Notes: a model not told the origin generated them from the sequence alone. 64,000 nucleotides of DNA from Micromussa lordhowensis (GCA_964020085.1 OZ026599.1:27169829-27233828), one strand, 5' to 3'. Shown: positions 46,275-59,200, counted from the stretch's first letter. Numbers and translations are program-made.

Positions 46275-46621
46275 TGTCGGTAAACTATATACTGCAAGAG
46301 TTGCGTGACAACAATATTAATATTTAGCCGCTGTTGTTATCGTTATAGCGAAAGTTTTCCATTAGTCCATTAGCGTCTTCCGCAGTTATGTCTGGAGTTT
46401 ACTGAAAAGGCAAGACAATTATGTATCACTCGTTTATCTTTAAATTAATGCCTGTGTAATCGAACCCGCTGCGGTGCTTTTTTGAAAGAAGCATTGTCAG
46501 AAGGAGAATAAGGTTGATATGAGAACTATAGGAATGTCTTTGTGAATAAAACCTTCAAAGGGAAAACTATATGTGACTTTGTTGGAGAATACTGTTTGGG
46601 GGAGGCAAATCTTTTCTCCAT
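46275..46621 (+). repeat. 3' LTR of the BEL/Pao element
   Basis: Begins TGTCGGTAAACTATATACTG after a purine tract (AAACAGGGGGAGTG) and ends near TTTTCTCCATAC. Contains GTGAATAAAACCTTC, a possible polyadenylation signal. It is fuller than the 5' copy. Confidence 0.8.
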
Positions 46622-46639
46622 ACTTTACGTACATACGTT

Positions 46640-46935
46640 TATTGTCGACTTTTTTCGACTTTTTTGGCGACTTCTTTTGGCGACTTTTTTGTCGACTTTT
46701 TTTGGCGACTTTTTTGTCGAGTTCTTTGCCGAGTTTTTTGGCGACTTTTCTGTCGACTTTTTGCCGAGTTTTTGGCGACTTTTCTGCCGAGTTTTTTGTC
46801 GACTTTATTGTCGACTTATTTGTTGACTTTTATGGCGACTTTTTGGCGACTTTTTTTGTCGACTTTTTGACGTGTTTCTGCTAACTTTTTGTGGACGTTT
46901 TAGTCAAGATTTTTGTCGAGTTTTATGCAGCGTTC
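46640..46935. repeat. Degenerate GTCGACTTTTTT minisatellite
   Basis: About 18-20 units of (G)(T/G)CGA(C/G)TTTTTTG with variable T-tract length, directly after the 3' LTR. Open frames rich in F and D through it are a by-product of the repeat. Confidence 0.85.
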
Positions 46936-47554
46936 GTCGATTTAAGCGAGGTTTCATTTTTTTTAGAAGCAAGCCAAAATGGCTGTCTTTGTCATTTTTA
47001 CTGCACTCGCTCTCAATACCTGGACTACTCTAGTGAAGGCGTTAGACTTCCAAACTATATCCCCACATTGCGAGTGAACCCTGGCGGACGTAATGACATC
47101 ATCGAAAGCTATTTTCGTCTAGAAGTAAACAAAAACGTCGCCAAAAAACTCGACAAAAATTTCGACATGAGAGCAGAAAAAGTAACGGAAATCACGGCCT
47201 TGTTCTTGGTTTTCATGTGACGTAATAATATTCCAAAATTAAATATTACCCTTCCTTCTGAGGTTTTAATTTCATCAGATAAAAGACCCTATAGGAACTT
47301 GACATTTCACAATGTTTTAGCTCGACAAGGTTCTTCTTATTGTAATAGAGCACGTTTGAATTTCCAAGCTTTTGTGTTGCGTGACATGACAATGACATCC
47401 CGCGAACTGTCGCGGAGGTTAAAAGAAGAGTTATCGCATTAGTTTTTGCCAACTAAACAGTGCCTGCACTAAAAGAAGCATTTATTTCAATTTATTGAAT
47501 CTCTAGAGCAATAATTTTTCGTTTCAATAGCATAACTCAGTGACAGATGTTTCT

Positions 47555-47640
47555 GTTACTTTACGGCCGCCATGTTTGTGTCCCTCTGAAGGACACAAAC
47601 ATGGCGCCTCCATACAAAGCTCTATAAATTTGGGTGACAC
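47555..47640. repeat. Hairpin repeat fragment
   Basis: GGCCGCCATGTTTGTGTCC mirrored by GGACACAAACATGGCGCC. Shares the architecture of the GCCATGTTGG family. The stretch 46940-47550 shows no other feature. Confidence 0.65.
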
Positions 47641-47924
47641 ACTTCTGCAAATAACTCGCGAATGAAAAACAGCAGAGACCTGATTCTTGGCGAGATTGTT
47701 TATATATCAATTATCTATCGTATCCAAGATTCTTGACTTTATTCATGAAATGGTTACGATTTTAGTTTTGATCACATGACTGGTGAAACCGATAATTGAG
47801 CGCCGTAGAAATCGCTTGGGTTTGCATTTGCAAGACCCTGTTTCATTAGAAAAGGGAATCGTGCAATAATACTGTACATGTATCAGCCGTCATCACTCAA
47901 CTTGCCACATTTATAGATCGTCAT

Positions 47925-48313
47925 GTTGGTGTACCTCCATGGTACACCAATATGGCGGCCGGAAAATAGTGTAAACATCTGGAACTTACTTTGGCTTTCT
48001 AGGCGACTGATTGTCAGTACTGAAAAACAAGTATTTACATAAGCACTTTTCCTAATGCTCTAGCATCTAACAGGGCTCAAAATCATGAGATAAGTATATA
48101 TTTTTCAACAAATTTGATCGTAGCCTTGTGTCACGCACCTCCATAACCGGAAAATTCAAAATGCTCTAGTTTCCAAACGAAGCACGCTATTGAGCTGTAA
48201 AGTTGTAAACAGATGTAAATATGTCACCTCTTATACCTGATGAGGATGAAAACTTTGGTGGATCTTTAGTTTAAAATTTTAGAAAGTGATGACGTCACGT
48301 GAAAACGATCTAT
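47925..48313 (+). repeat. Interspersed repeat (GCCATGTTGGTGTAC family), copy 2
   Basis: Close match along its length to 21230-21660, including TATATATTTTTCAACAAA and GATGACGTCACGTGAAAACG. Confidence 0.85.
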
Positions 48314-50116
48314 ACATGTGGAACAAATACCGGATGTCGTCGTTTCCCACCTGGACCGCTTTTGACAGCAGGAGCGTTTAGGAAAGTGACTGCTATGATC
48401 TTAATTCCATTGGTATCAAAGTACAATAACTGAGCCACATGTTTCAAACCTTGGTGACTCGCAAATGTTTAACTAGTTCGCTCCTAAAGCTCTTCAGTGC
48501 TTTTTTGCTCTTGGTGAAATCCAGGCACGATGACTTCGTCACAGGATGAATGCGTTGTAATTCAACAATCAGTTCGAAGAAAAAGTTAAAGAAACAGCGA
48601 TACGACGACACCGAGAATTGCGTATGTCTGATCCTCGACTTATGAATGGAGAAAACGACTTCGGATTAGTTGTACATAGATTTAAACCAAATTTAAGCGA
48701 TCTAAAGGGAACTGAAATTCTGGAAAGGAAGTAGCAGATTCATCGACAATTTAACTGATCTTGAGCAGAGAACGTAAGTAGTCTTTTATGCTTTCCTTGA
48801 TGAGTAATTTGTTGGCCGATATGCTAATCAGTCGGGTTTATTATTGTACTTTGTGAAATGGTTCAGATGAGAATATTAAGTGACGAAGGTTCCCTGAATG
48901 CATTTGGCAACAGTTTAACTACCTTTGACAGCAGTTTGACTAGCTAAGATATTTAACATATGAGAATATCTGGGCAATGAGGAAATTTGAAATGCAATGA
49001 GCAAAAGTTCATTTCAATTTGCCCTCGTGTTTATAAAACCCGCGCTGTTTTTAATATGTGTGACTGTCGATGGCCATGATGGAAAATGGTTTAAAAATGC
49101 TCATGCCGTATACTTTGTTCCTTATTTTCAGATTTTAGGAAGAGTCGAAAACGACAGCCATGTAGTCAAGAAATTGCATCGCTTCAGTTAAGCGGCTACA
49201 AGCGAGATTGAATATGATTCATATGGCTTCTAGTTAAAAGAGGTTTGATTGTTTTAAGGAACAACAATAACAACCACCAATAACCTGAACAATAACATTT
49301 CCAGTTCCAACTGAGAGGAACAGTTTTTAAGTTACATTCATTACATTATAGTTTTGTAAGAACAAGTGACCGGTATTTTCATTTGGCGTATTCGCCTGTA
49401 CAGTTAAGCTGCCGAAACCGGTCTTAAGGGATTGGATGACTGCAGATCTTCTCCCGAACAGCGGCTGAGGGGTAATCGAACCGAAAGCACTAGCTATTTT
49501 ATTTTAAGACGTGAGTCAGTACAGTCTCGGTAACTTGCGACTGTTGTTTCAAAACCTAAGAAGTACAGAGTCCATATTGCAGAAACAGTAACGGAAAAAT
49601 CAACTACAAACTTACAAAAGGGATTGCCTGCTCAAAACAAAAGTTACTGAGGGTTTTGTATTCTTTTTCGTATTGAAGACGGGAAATTGTCCTCGAAAAC
49701 CTATTTATTACTCCAACAGAAAAGTTTTTTTTTCTTTCATTTATAATAGTTGTATTAAGAGGTCACATTGGGCCATGCAGCTGATGAGAGCTGACTCCAC
49801 ATGCGACTCATTCGAGAATTGTTACAATAAACAAAAAAATACTGTTAGCACCGTATCGAGGCAAGCAGCTCCGTGAAATAATATAATAGGAGAAAGGTTG
49901 TGAGTAATGTGAAACAAGATTGGAGTTGTTGAACTCGGTAGCAATACATTACAATGCAGGTAAGCTTAAAACATCGAGTTGAAATGTCTCAATGTTTGCA
50001 GACAGCCTAGCTAGCTTGTTCAGTTTAATTAGGTATATCCAAATACTAACATTTATGTGCTTTTATAAAGCAATTTAAAATAAACTGTTAATTAAAAGGG
50101 CAATTAGTCCCAGTCT
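48314..50116. other. No recognised gene
   Basis: Unique-looking AT-rich sequence. Short frames (for example 48997-49191) have no motif I recognise. May contain untranslated sequence of a neighbouring gene, but nothing supports this. Confidence 0.4.
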
Positions 50117-51546
50117 TCAATTTCTCAAGTTAAATCGCCAGCATTCTCTGAGGAACTTGTCGACGTCTTTGCTCACTGTAGTATCTGCCGCATCAGTCAG
50201 CACCATGTCAGTGTTCTGTACACTGTATAGGATACAGTTCTGTGCCAAACAATAAAATAATTTTTAGCGACCTTGAGGAACCCGTACATGTACATGAAAC
50301 AACAAGGCTTGGCCGGAATCAGTTTCAGTATTTATTGATGTAATCTGAAGCTGCAAATTCGATGAAATCACATAACATTACCTACTAATTCTTTCGGTGC
50401 AAAATGAAATGTCTAGCGATTAAACATGATGATACTTACATTTGTACGGCCTTGTTAAAAACATAGAGTTACAAACTCGCAAACATTGAGAAACCTTATA
50501 GAAAAAAACCTTGGCAAAACCTTTGTGAAATCATACGTAATCATAAGCGTACTTTCGCTCGGCGCGACATGACAAAAAAACGTGCTATTGGATAATAATA
50601 ATAATAAGTCAGTGGCCACGAGGCAAGTTTATTAGAGTCCAGAGTCCAATCCGTTGGTTCAAGTAACTCATCAATATAAACAGATGATTGCGATTTCAAA
50701 AAGACCATACCTGCTGTCCATCCATAATAATATAAGCTAGAACAAGTGAATTTCTCTCAAACGCAAAACTTGAAGTCACAGCCGCTCAGAATAACGGCAA
50801 CTGCATCAATCTGTGCTCCTAGTGATAATGAAACCTCAGTCTATGCAGAGGTACAGCGATTGTTTAGCTAATATGTTTTAAATCTTTTCAGTTGAGGGCG
50901 TAGGAGAGCCGACTACGAACTCGGCAAAATTATGCATACTCAGTTGATTGTTCAGTTTTACTGAGCACCTCCCGCACCATCTCTGATTTTAAACTGGAGA
51001 TATTTTCTCTGTACCAGGATTTAAATATTAAGATAAGATAAATGTTCTGTAAAATTGCAAAAGTGTTCGACGTTCTTTTAGATCTTAAAATGGGAGGGTG
51101 AAAAGTTCTGGGTTCTTACCATGTGGCATGCTACAAGTATCATAGTTCTCGCTTGGAAGGGGTCGATGATGCTGAAAACCATATGCTCCCGAGGAGAAGT
51201 TGTGATCCTCGGAACACTGAACTCCATATTTCAGGTCTGGATCTGAGAGGCAAATAAATTTAAATGAAATAAAAAAGTAATGTTTTTTAATGACTAAGCA
51301 ACAGCCTAGAATGCATTTAGTTATAATAGAAAGAGTTATATCTGATTCACTTATAACACAGTACAGGAACTAATCAATTGACTGTCGAGTTGAATGCTCG
51401 AATCGAGTGGGAGTCATTTAAAATCTTGATAATTTTTCTCTGTGACCTGAGATTAAAAGATAAGGCACTAGAACACTGATGTACATACAACGGTGATCTC
51501 TTGCTGTGGTTTTAGCATCCTTAGTTAATGGCTTACTCGAAGGCAT
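50117..51546 (-). CDS. Candidate small spliced gene of unknown function
   Basis: Minus strand. Exon A 51546-51489: ATG, 19 codons, donor GTATGT, phase 1. Exon B 51242-51120: acceptor CCTCTCAG, text PDLKYGVQCSEDHNFSSGAY onward, donor GTAAGA, phase 1. A final exon 50239-50117: acceptor GGCACAG, 40 codons ending FLRECWRFNLRN and TGA, phase 0. A phase-bridging exon is needed; an 11-nt candidate lies near 50436-50446, between AACAAG and a very strong donor GTAAGTATC. Total about 104 residues, hydrophilic, no domain recognised, no signal peptide or membrane helix. Splice signals and phases agree, but this could be chance. Expression data or conservation would settle it. Confidence 0.35.
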
Positions 51547-51656
51547 TTTGAAAGAGCCAAAATTTAGAACGTTTAAACGCACGCATGACTTGCATGGGAA
51601 GTGATAAGATCAGAAGATATTCTGGAAAAGACGGTGATTAAATTTATGCCATACAC

Positions 51657-53366
51657 CGATTGCAAATATGGCGACGATTTCATCAAAGCGAGGCTTTTCG
51701 GTAGTAACCGTTGCTAAGGGCTGGCCAGCTCTGTTTTTCCAGGAATTTTGCAGGCTTTACACTGAGAAATTGGATGCTGAAATCGAAAGGAAGGCCCGTT
51801 CAAGGACAAATTTCATCGAAATATTGCAAAATACATCTTAAAGGTGTTGTAAAGGTCAGTGTTTTTACTAAAGCAACGTTGTTTGGGCGTACATATCGCT
51901 ATCCAAGGGCGATGTTTTGTTCGCAGTGGCTATTCGTACGGCACCCGTGCGGCGACTTGTATTTGCTATTCGTACGGGAGTCAGTACATTTCATTGGATT
52001 TTTCTGTGATTGCTGATTCTTGCTTATCCAAATTATCGTATTTACCTTTAGAAGGAGTGCCGTTTTTTTGAGCCAGATTAATTTTCTCTGCTTACGATTC
52101 GCACATGTCACGCGATTAGAAAGGACCGTACAGCGGCTGGTATATCTATTTGCTAAATTCATACGCGATCCTCTGAGTATCAATAAAAGTTATCATTAAA
52201 ATCAATATATACCTGTATTAGGAGATGTTTGATTTTTAAATAGACCTTAAGTTACTCCCGTATGAATAGAAAATACAGCAAGGAATACGGGAGTCATTTG
52301 ATAAGACCACTACAACAATTGCTAGACTTCGACCACTTATTCTCTTGCAAAATAAAAGGTTAGCTCTTACCTAAAGATTGAAGCACTAAGTTTTCTTACA
52401 TGAAACAATGTGAGTCACATGCATGGCAAAGATTACCGGCAGCAGCGATCAAAACCGCCAGCTTTTTTGAGAGTTGCAGTGTTGGAGTCCGGGATTGGAG
52501 GAGACTGGCATTTCTGTAAGAAAATTATGTTGAAGATAACAGAACACATCTGTTCTTCTGGAACAGGTATAAATATTCACCACAATGACTGAAACTGTGC
52601 CAACCTTTGAAGGAGGAAAAATTCGAATAATTCGTACGGGATTACCAACGAGACAGACGAGAGTCCAAATTCATAGAATTTTCAAGTTTTCACTTACCAC
52701 TCGATCCAAGCATAGTTAGTAGAGGGAGACCAAGCCAATGTATTCTAAGTATTTATGGGGTATAAGAAATCTTTTCGCACATTTTAAACCTACAGTGTAC
52801 TAATTGTAGGCTTGCAGCCAGCAAATCTTTGAACAAGAGGTTGCGTGACATGCGCAAGTTTCTGTAGATCGGAAAATATTTGCAGTGTCGCGAGTGGGTC
52901 TTTCGTTACCTAAGATTAATCTGGCTAAAAAAAACGGCACTCACTGGAATCGCTAATCCTTCTAAAGGTAAATACGATAATTTGGATAAGCAAGAATCAG
53001 CAATCACAGAAAAATCCAATGAAATGTACTGACTCCCGTACGAATAGCAAATACAAGTCGCCGTACGGGTGCCGTACGAATAGCCACTGCGAACAAAACA
53101 TCGCCCTTGGATAGCGATATGTACGCCCAAACAACGTTGCTTTAATAAAAACACTGACCTTTACAACACCTCTAAGATGTATTTTGCAATATTTCGATGA
53201 AATTTGTCCTTGAACGGGCCTTCCTTTCGATTTCAGCATCCACTTTCTCAGTGTAAAGCCTGCAAAATTCCTGGAAAACAGAGCTGGCCAGCCCTTAGCA
53301 ACGGTTACTACCGAAAAGCCTCGCTTTGGTGAAATCGTCGCCATATTTGCAATCGGTGTATAACAG
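51657..53366. mobile_element. Large foldback element with ~430-bp arms
   Basis: Left arm 51657-52085 and right arm 52910-53366 are near-identical inverted copies (outer ends ATACACCGATTGCAAATATG and its complement) around an ~820-bp unique centre. The arms contain a short reading frame starting at ATGGCGACGATTTCA and a TTCGTACGG-rich internal palindrome. No target duplication was obvious and no transposase was seen. Confidence 0.85.
51668..51841 (+). CDS. Small hypothetical frame in the left arm of the foldback element
   Basis: 57 codons from ATG at 51668 to TAA; ends FIEILQNTS. Composition looks protein-like (alternating charged and hydrophobic, KLDAEIERKARSRTNFIE). The right arm (minus strand from 53344) carries the same start but one T fewer in a T run, which changes frame and opens 115 codons instead. 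Unknown function; may be a captured exon. Confidence 0.25.
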   Translation: MATISSKRGFSVVTVAKGWPALFFQEFCRLYTEKLDAEIERKARSRTNFIEILQNTS

Positions 53367-54500
53367 TACAGAAATGAACAAAGAACATCGCTTCAGATAT
53401 AAGTTGTTGCTCTCCTGTAGGGCTCGTGTTTGATGCAGCATTGCTAATACTACAAGAGCGTGAAACCTCGATGCAGCATTTTTATTTAAGTCCTTACGGG
53501 GATCAGAACCCTGACCCCTATTTTAGCTCTTGTACAGATTCAATACATCTGAATGCTGTTCCATACATTTTACTACTTGTACTTCGGCCGGGTTGAACAA
53601 CAATTTTCATTATACTCTATCAGGGAATTCGTCCTAGAGAGGATTCGTCGATTAATATCAATGATGATTCATTTGTATGCTATTAATAGTTGAACAATAC
53701 ATGTAGCATTTTGGCCTCTGCGTTGTTTGTGCTGTTTGATGTGCCACTTAGGCACGAAGACTATGTATTTATGTATAGTAAGCAGCAACGCCTGTAAGTT
53801 ACACTGAAATGTGGTCAATAGCGAAGCGCGCGAGGACTAAAAATAGAATGCAAATGATTATACCCCCCACGAGGCTCATACAACATCGGCGTATTCTGAG
53901 AGAACTAGAGGGGATCCAGGCGAAGTTTTCGTCAAAAAAATGTGTTTTAAGAACACCGGCTGTTTTAGAAACTGTTCTAGCAAAATCGTCCGCCATTCCG
54001 GTTCTTGTCTGAGTCATGACGTCACTCGCGCGCTTTGCTATTTCACCACGTTCTTTCTTTGCGCGTCGCCTGTGTTCATAATCCTGAAATGTCGGTAGAA
54101 TAGGCTGTACAATATGTACGTATCAAGAAAGGCTTGTCTATAAGTTTCAGCTGAGAAGTGTATATCTTTACCATCTGCCTTGTTCCCACGTTGATCGTGT
54201 TCGATTGGAATGTGGACTGGCCGCAGTTGGACTTTTGCCTTCTGAGAAAATAAAGTACCGAACCACCCACGGATGAGCTTCAATGTTACACTCAGCTGTG
54301 TACCAGAAATAAACCTAAAGCCATGACTAGTTGTTGCTGTTGCAAATACAAGTTATATACCGATGATTCCATCATTGCAAGCTGGCTTGGAAAACTTGTC
54401 ACTCGAGAGCGTCTCATCTCAATGTAGCAATGAAGGGCGAGAAGGTGCGAGACAAAAAGGAATAATCTAGTTACCCTCATGTCCATGACGTCAGCTTTCG
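53367..54500. other. Flank with possible exon-like pieces, no gene called
   Basis: On the minus strand a frame from 54120 to 53799 ends in a hydrophobic stretch (GGIIICILFLVLARFAI), and a segment near 54240-54172 is framed by a good acceptor (TTTATTTTCTCAG) and a donor (GTAAAG). Their phases do not agree, so I do not call a gene. A TGACGTCA palindrome lies at ~54018. Confidence 0.3.
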
Positions 54501-55199
54501 AATCTCTTTACGTTAAGTGCCGGGAATGTTACGGGTGCCAACTGGTTACAAAGGAGACAATCACTCCGCCTGTGAAAATAACCAGGATCCCAGAGAGGCC
54601 ATGGCAAGATCTAGCACTGGACTTACTTGGGCCTATGCCAACAGGAGAACATCTGCTGGTCCTAGTGGACTACTTCAGCCGATGGGTGGAAGTTGACATC
54701 ATTAAATCTACCACTTCCGAGACGATCATCAATTGTCTAGATAAACAGTTCTCTAGATATGGAGTACCTAGCACCATGAGAACGGACAATGGACCAAACC
54801 TGGTGTCCGCAGAAATGGAAGAATACTTGAATGAAATGGGCATCGAGCATAGATTGACCACACCACTATGACCCAGGACAAATGGGGAAGTCGAGAGACA
54901 AAATCGTGCCCTTTTGAAAGCAATGAGAGTGGCCCATGCTAAGAAGAAAGACTGGAGGCTAGAGTTGAGTAAGTACCTTCTGGCCTACCGTTCCACCCCG
55001 CATATAACGACTGGCAAGAGCCCAGCAGAACTGCTATTTGCAAGGAAATTGTCTACTAAGTTGCCAGAGGTTGCTGATCTAGAAGAATCGGAGGATCCTG
55101 GTTATCAGCAGGCCAGAGATCGCGATGCAGAAAAAAAAACAGGTTGGGGCAGACCATGCTGACAAGAGGCATCAGGCAGCAGAGAAGAGGAAGGAGAAT
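54500..55199 (+). pseudogene. Ty3/gypsy-like integrase fragment, left part
   Basis: Integrase zinc-finger remnant (CRECYGCQLVTKE), then the core with its three acidic residues: WQDLALDLLGPMP (Asp), MRTDNGPNL (Asp), NGEVERQNR (Glu). Broken by a TGA at 54869-54871 and by a frame change at an A9 tract near 55130. The coding sense is cut at 55199 by the 8-kb inserted element and resumes at 63216. Confidence 0.85.
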
Positions 55200-56225
55200 T
55201 ATGGCGCGCCATTTGTAGCAAAATTACTTTTCGACATATTTCGACATATTTCGACATATTACGACATATTACGACACATGCATTTGTCGAAAAGACATGA
55301 AACAGGTCGAAGTGGGTCGAGATAGGTCGAAATAAGTAATGCGATATCATCATGTCATGTAATTCTATCTCGAAATAAGATGGTTGTCATGGCTATACCA
55401 TGTAATGCGAAGCCCGTAATGACTTATATCATGTAATGTGATGCGGCTTGTGACGTTCGAACCCTTGGTAACTGCCTGTTGTTAAGGACCAAAACTGTTC
55501 TCGTACACGAAGCTTATTTACCCCAGTTCCTCTCGGCTCGTTATAGTTATTTTGATCGTTTCGCTCTTTGCCCGATCGTCTTCTCGTGGAAGTTGCCATT
55601 TAAGCTCACAGTTCGCTCGATAGGTTTATTGTAATTAAAAATTTGTGACAGGCCTGCATGACTCTCGCTGTACGCAGATGTGTATTGTGATCTTTGCCTT
55701 TAGAGGTTGCTACTGTTTAGGCTCATTTGTAAAATGTAAAATGAGGTTGACAAGCCTGCACGACTCCTACGGTTCGTGCCATATGTACATTTGCCGTTTT
55801 CTTTTCGGTCTCTCGACCTTTTTGTCGCTTCACTGTTGTATATGAAGGGCACTTTGTAATTGTGTTTTAAGGAGAAAATAGAGCCATTAGATCATGTTAT
55901 GGCAAATTTTAAGAGGTTATAGGTCTGCATGATTCCCGCTGTTATCTGCATGTCGCTTCGTTGAGTCTGACACCTCTATGATTTGCCATGTGTTAGTGTA
56001 TTGTTTTGGCTCATTCCTATTGCAAGATATGTTTTTAAGTCTCCAAGTATTAGCTTTTGAGGGACAAAATATGGCGTTCACTGTGACTGTGTTGCTAACT
56101 TGCATTCTAAAATATGACGCCGGGCCCGGCTATTATTAGAACTGTTTGCAAGTACAGTACATAGATTCTTATCACGGGTATCATATTTGCCCTGCTACGT
56201 TTTACTTCGGAGACGCCGTAGCTTT
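55200..56225. repeat. Left terminal inverted repeat of the 8-kb element
   Basis: Outer part is built of short (TTTCGACATA)n units (55229-55280) and TCGAAA/GGTCGA words; inner part ends around TCTTATCACGGGTATCAT. Mirrored at 62340-63215. Confidence 0.75.
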
Positions 56226-59200
56226 ACTTCGAGAAAGCTATACGCTTGCACAGAGAAATTCTCATGTTTTTCTTGCATCATCTGATCGAGCTTATGTTTC
56301 TGGAGCTCGGTGTATAGGTTCCTTTCTCCTTTGATAGTTCTAGTACCAGGATTTAAATCTAACTCTACACGCGCAAGTCCATTGACTGTGTTGCGTGTTG
56401 TATATGCCACTGTACGGCTTAGTTCAGGCAAGACCAAGGTTTCGATCCTCCATGTGGATCTCATCAGGTGCCAGTATATCTAAAATACTCTGTACGTCTG
56501 AAGTTGGTAGCGCAACTCGTACATAGGTGAGAATGTAAGACATTCTGCGGCTTGGCACAACCTTCTCGTGGTGTGTACCCTTGTGATGGATCGAAAATGT
56601 CTGGTTTCTATTGGCTATAACAGCCAGCCAATGGCGTAATGTGCTTTTCGATCCTTACTTTTTTGAAGCTCGATCTCGTTGTTTTGTGTTTCTTTCACGG
56701 CATTTCTTCTAGATTTCTAGGAGGCACTCGATGGCAAATCTGCGGTGTGGAGCTATTTTGATATAGGCGCACATGTTCTTTTTGCAAACCCCCTCTTTAA
56801 AAAGTGTCTGCGTTTTGCCATACTCAGTTAAAGTGAAAAGTTATGGAACGTTTTCGAAATAGTATTAGAAAAATGTGAAGTCGCTCTCATTAAAAAACTA
56901 TTTCGAAAGTAAAAAATTCGCAGACATGTTTTTGTTGTTTATGTGTTAATCTACCCACTGTCAAAATTTGGGGGTAATCGGACAAATTCCCTATGAGTTT
57001 TAGCTCTTTACAGTGTCCGCTTCAAGTGAAAAAATTGATTTGAGAAAACAGCGCTAAATGTGTCAATCAGACGGGTAATTTTTACTTCCCGCCAAAACTT
57101 AAAACCTCCATTTCTCTGCCAATATTTAATGTTTTTCAATGATCTCTTTTTTACATTAGAGATTTCATTTGGATCATCACTTTAACCGAAAAATCGAAAT
57201 TTGAAGAAAATTACCGATCTGAAGGTATACTGTAACCTTAAGTCACCTTCACATTCTCTTATCGCTCAACCTTTTGCCTCTTTCTACCTCCCCCCTCTCC
57301 CCTCCTCCATTCTTTGAATGAATAGTCTGGATGAATATCTCCTCGATTTTAAGAAATTTACTGAATAAGATCCAGCTGCTCGTTGTTTTAGATCTAAGTT
57401 TTCTAGTGTCCACAGAAAAGTGTTGCCCATGCAACACTTTACAGGATAGACAAAGTTTTGTGATTGTTTCCACTTTCCTTAGACAAGGAGAAGAGTTAAT
57501 AAGACCAAGTATGTATCTGGCTCGTCTGTCGTCATGATAACGCTAAAGTTGTTTGTCTGTATCAAGCTTGTACTGCCTCCTACCCCTCGAGATATACTGC
57601 ATCTGGTTTATGTTTTGATTTTTAATTAATTGTTCTCTCTAACCTTTTTCCTACCGAAGATAGGTATCAAGCCTAATTAATTTTCTTCGTACCCGCGGTG
57701 GGACCGCAATCACTGGATTAACCATTCGTTTACTGAGCTATACTGGTAACGGATTTCCAAACAACTTTTACAAAATAAGATCCCGTCCTTAAGCTTTTGT
57801 ACATTATGCTTTTATTTCCCCACTAAAAAATGCTCGGTTAATGCTCATACATAGGGGTTTTTAAATTTTCATAATTTTAACGTCTCATCACAATTAACAG
57901 CTCAGAGCGCTTAACAAAAACGTATTCTTAGTATAACAAGTTAACAACAACGTATTTAAAAGTTTTGATACACCAGAAGATAATTCTCAAAATGATCCGT
58001 CGTTGTGTTAATCCTTTGTCCCCGTTCTGTGATACTTAGGTGACGAGGCTAAGTTAGGTCTTCATTTTCTCGTAAAAAATAGTTTTATTTCTATATTCCG
58101 TGGAAATAATATTAATTTTCCTGATAAATGCCACTAAAATGCTCCAATAATGCACAATGCTTTTGCCTCACTAAAATGCTCGAAAAAATGCTAGAATAAT
58201 ATACAAAAGACTACCCGTCCTCCCTATACCGGAGAAATTAAAAAATGGCATTTGCACCGACTTGAAAATCGCATCAGATGTTTTGAAAGCGCAACAATCA
58301 CCGGTGACAGAAAATCTTGAGTGCACCCTTGAGGTTTAGGACTAGATGCATGCGTCATCGTTTCCGAAAAACCCCCTTATCAAAATGTTTTCCTTTCACA
58401 CTAAATCGAAACGTCTACGTTTTTTCAATCCGGTTTGAAGTTATTAAAAGCTATATGTTATTGGCCGCGATTATGTAGGAAGGTCTTACCGTGAAAATAA
58501 ACAGTGCTTAGACTGTACATTAAATTACCCCTTCTCGATCGCAAAATTACAACAACCGCGTAACACATCATAGGCCGCGTGGTATGGAATCACAATCTCG
58601 AACGACGAGGTTGTTCAAGTCAAGTAAGTTTGTTGAATATTCCATCTTCTTTTGATATACAATTGTCCAATCGCCCTATTTCGTTCAGTCTGCATGATAA
58701 ATAATTTTTAAATGTTTCCTAAAAGCATATAAAAGGACACTCATTAAGCGAAAGTTAGCTAGTATAGCAATCGTTTAGATAAAGAAAGTTTGGTTTTGTT
58801 CGACGTATTGAAGAAACACTGTTGAAAAATTGCCCGCTATTCTTTGCTCTTCTTTCTAACACAAATGCGCGGTCAGAGACGAAGCTCGTATAGACACTCC
58901 GGAAATACTTAAAAAATTCATCGTGCTTCTTTTATTCAGTCCAATTTCCAATATTTTAAGTCATTGCTTGTTATTTTAAAAAAGTTTGGGTTTGTAACTT
59001 GTTTTAGAGTTTCGACGCACTTTTCTGAAAATTATAAATATGTGTTCCTTGTTTTTTCATGTGTATCTCTTCAATGACTCAGCGGCTACGGAAACACTAA
59101 GGAGAGCTAGGGGAATTCAATCAATTGCGTTGAGTACAAATAACGCGTGGAACAATTGTTCGAGTGGAGTTAGATGCTATCTTGTGTTATGTTCAACAAG

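Larger units (their letters stand above)
38612..46621 (+). mobile_element. Degenerate BEL/Pao LTR retrotransposon
   Basis: Bounded by two related LTR copies (38612-38830 and 46275-46621) and carrying, in order, a gag region with two zinc knuckles, an aspartic protease, a reverse transcriptase, RNase H and integrase fragments, ending in the C-terminal domain typical of BEL/Pao. Order and motifs assign it to BEL/Pao. Many stops and shifts, an inserted LINE/SINE tail (42098-42333) and an inserted DNA transposon (43503-45563) show it is dead. It lies directly upstream of the ABCC gene, on the opposite strand. Confidence 0.9.

Noticed and set aside
46542..46884. Three overlapping Phe/Asp-rich frames
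   Set aside because: They arise in three phases from the GTCGACTTTTTT array.
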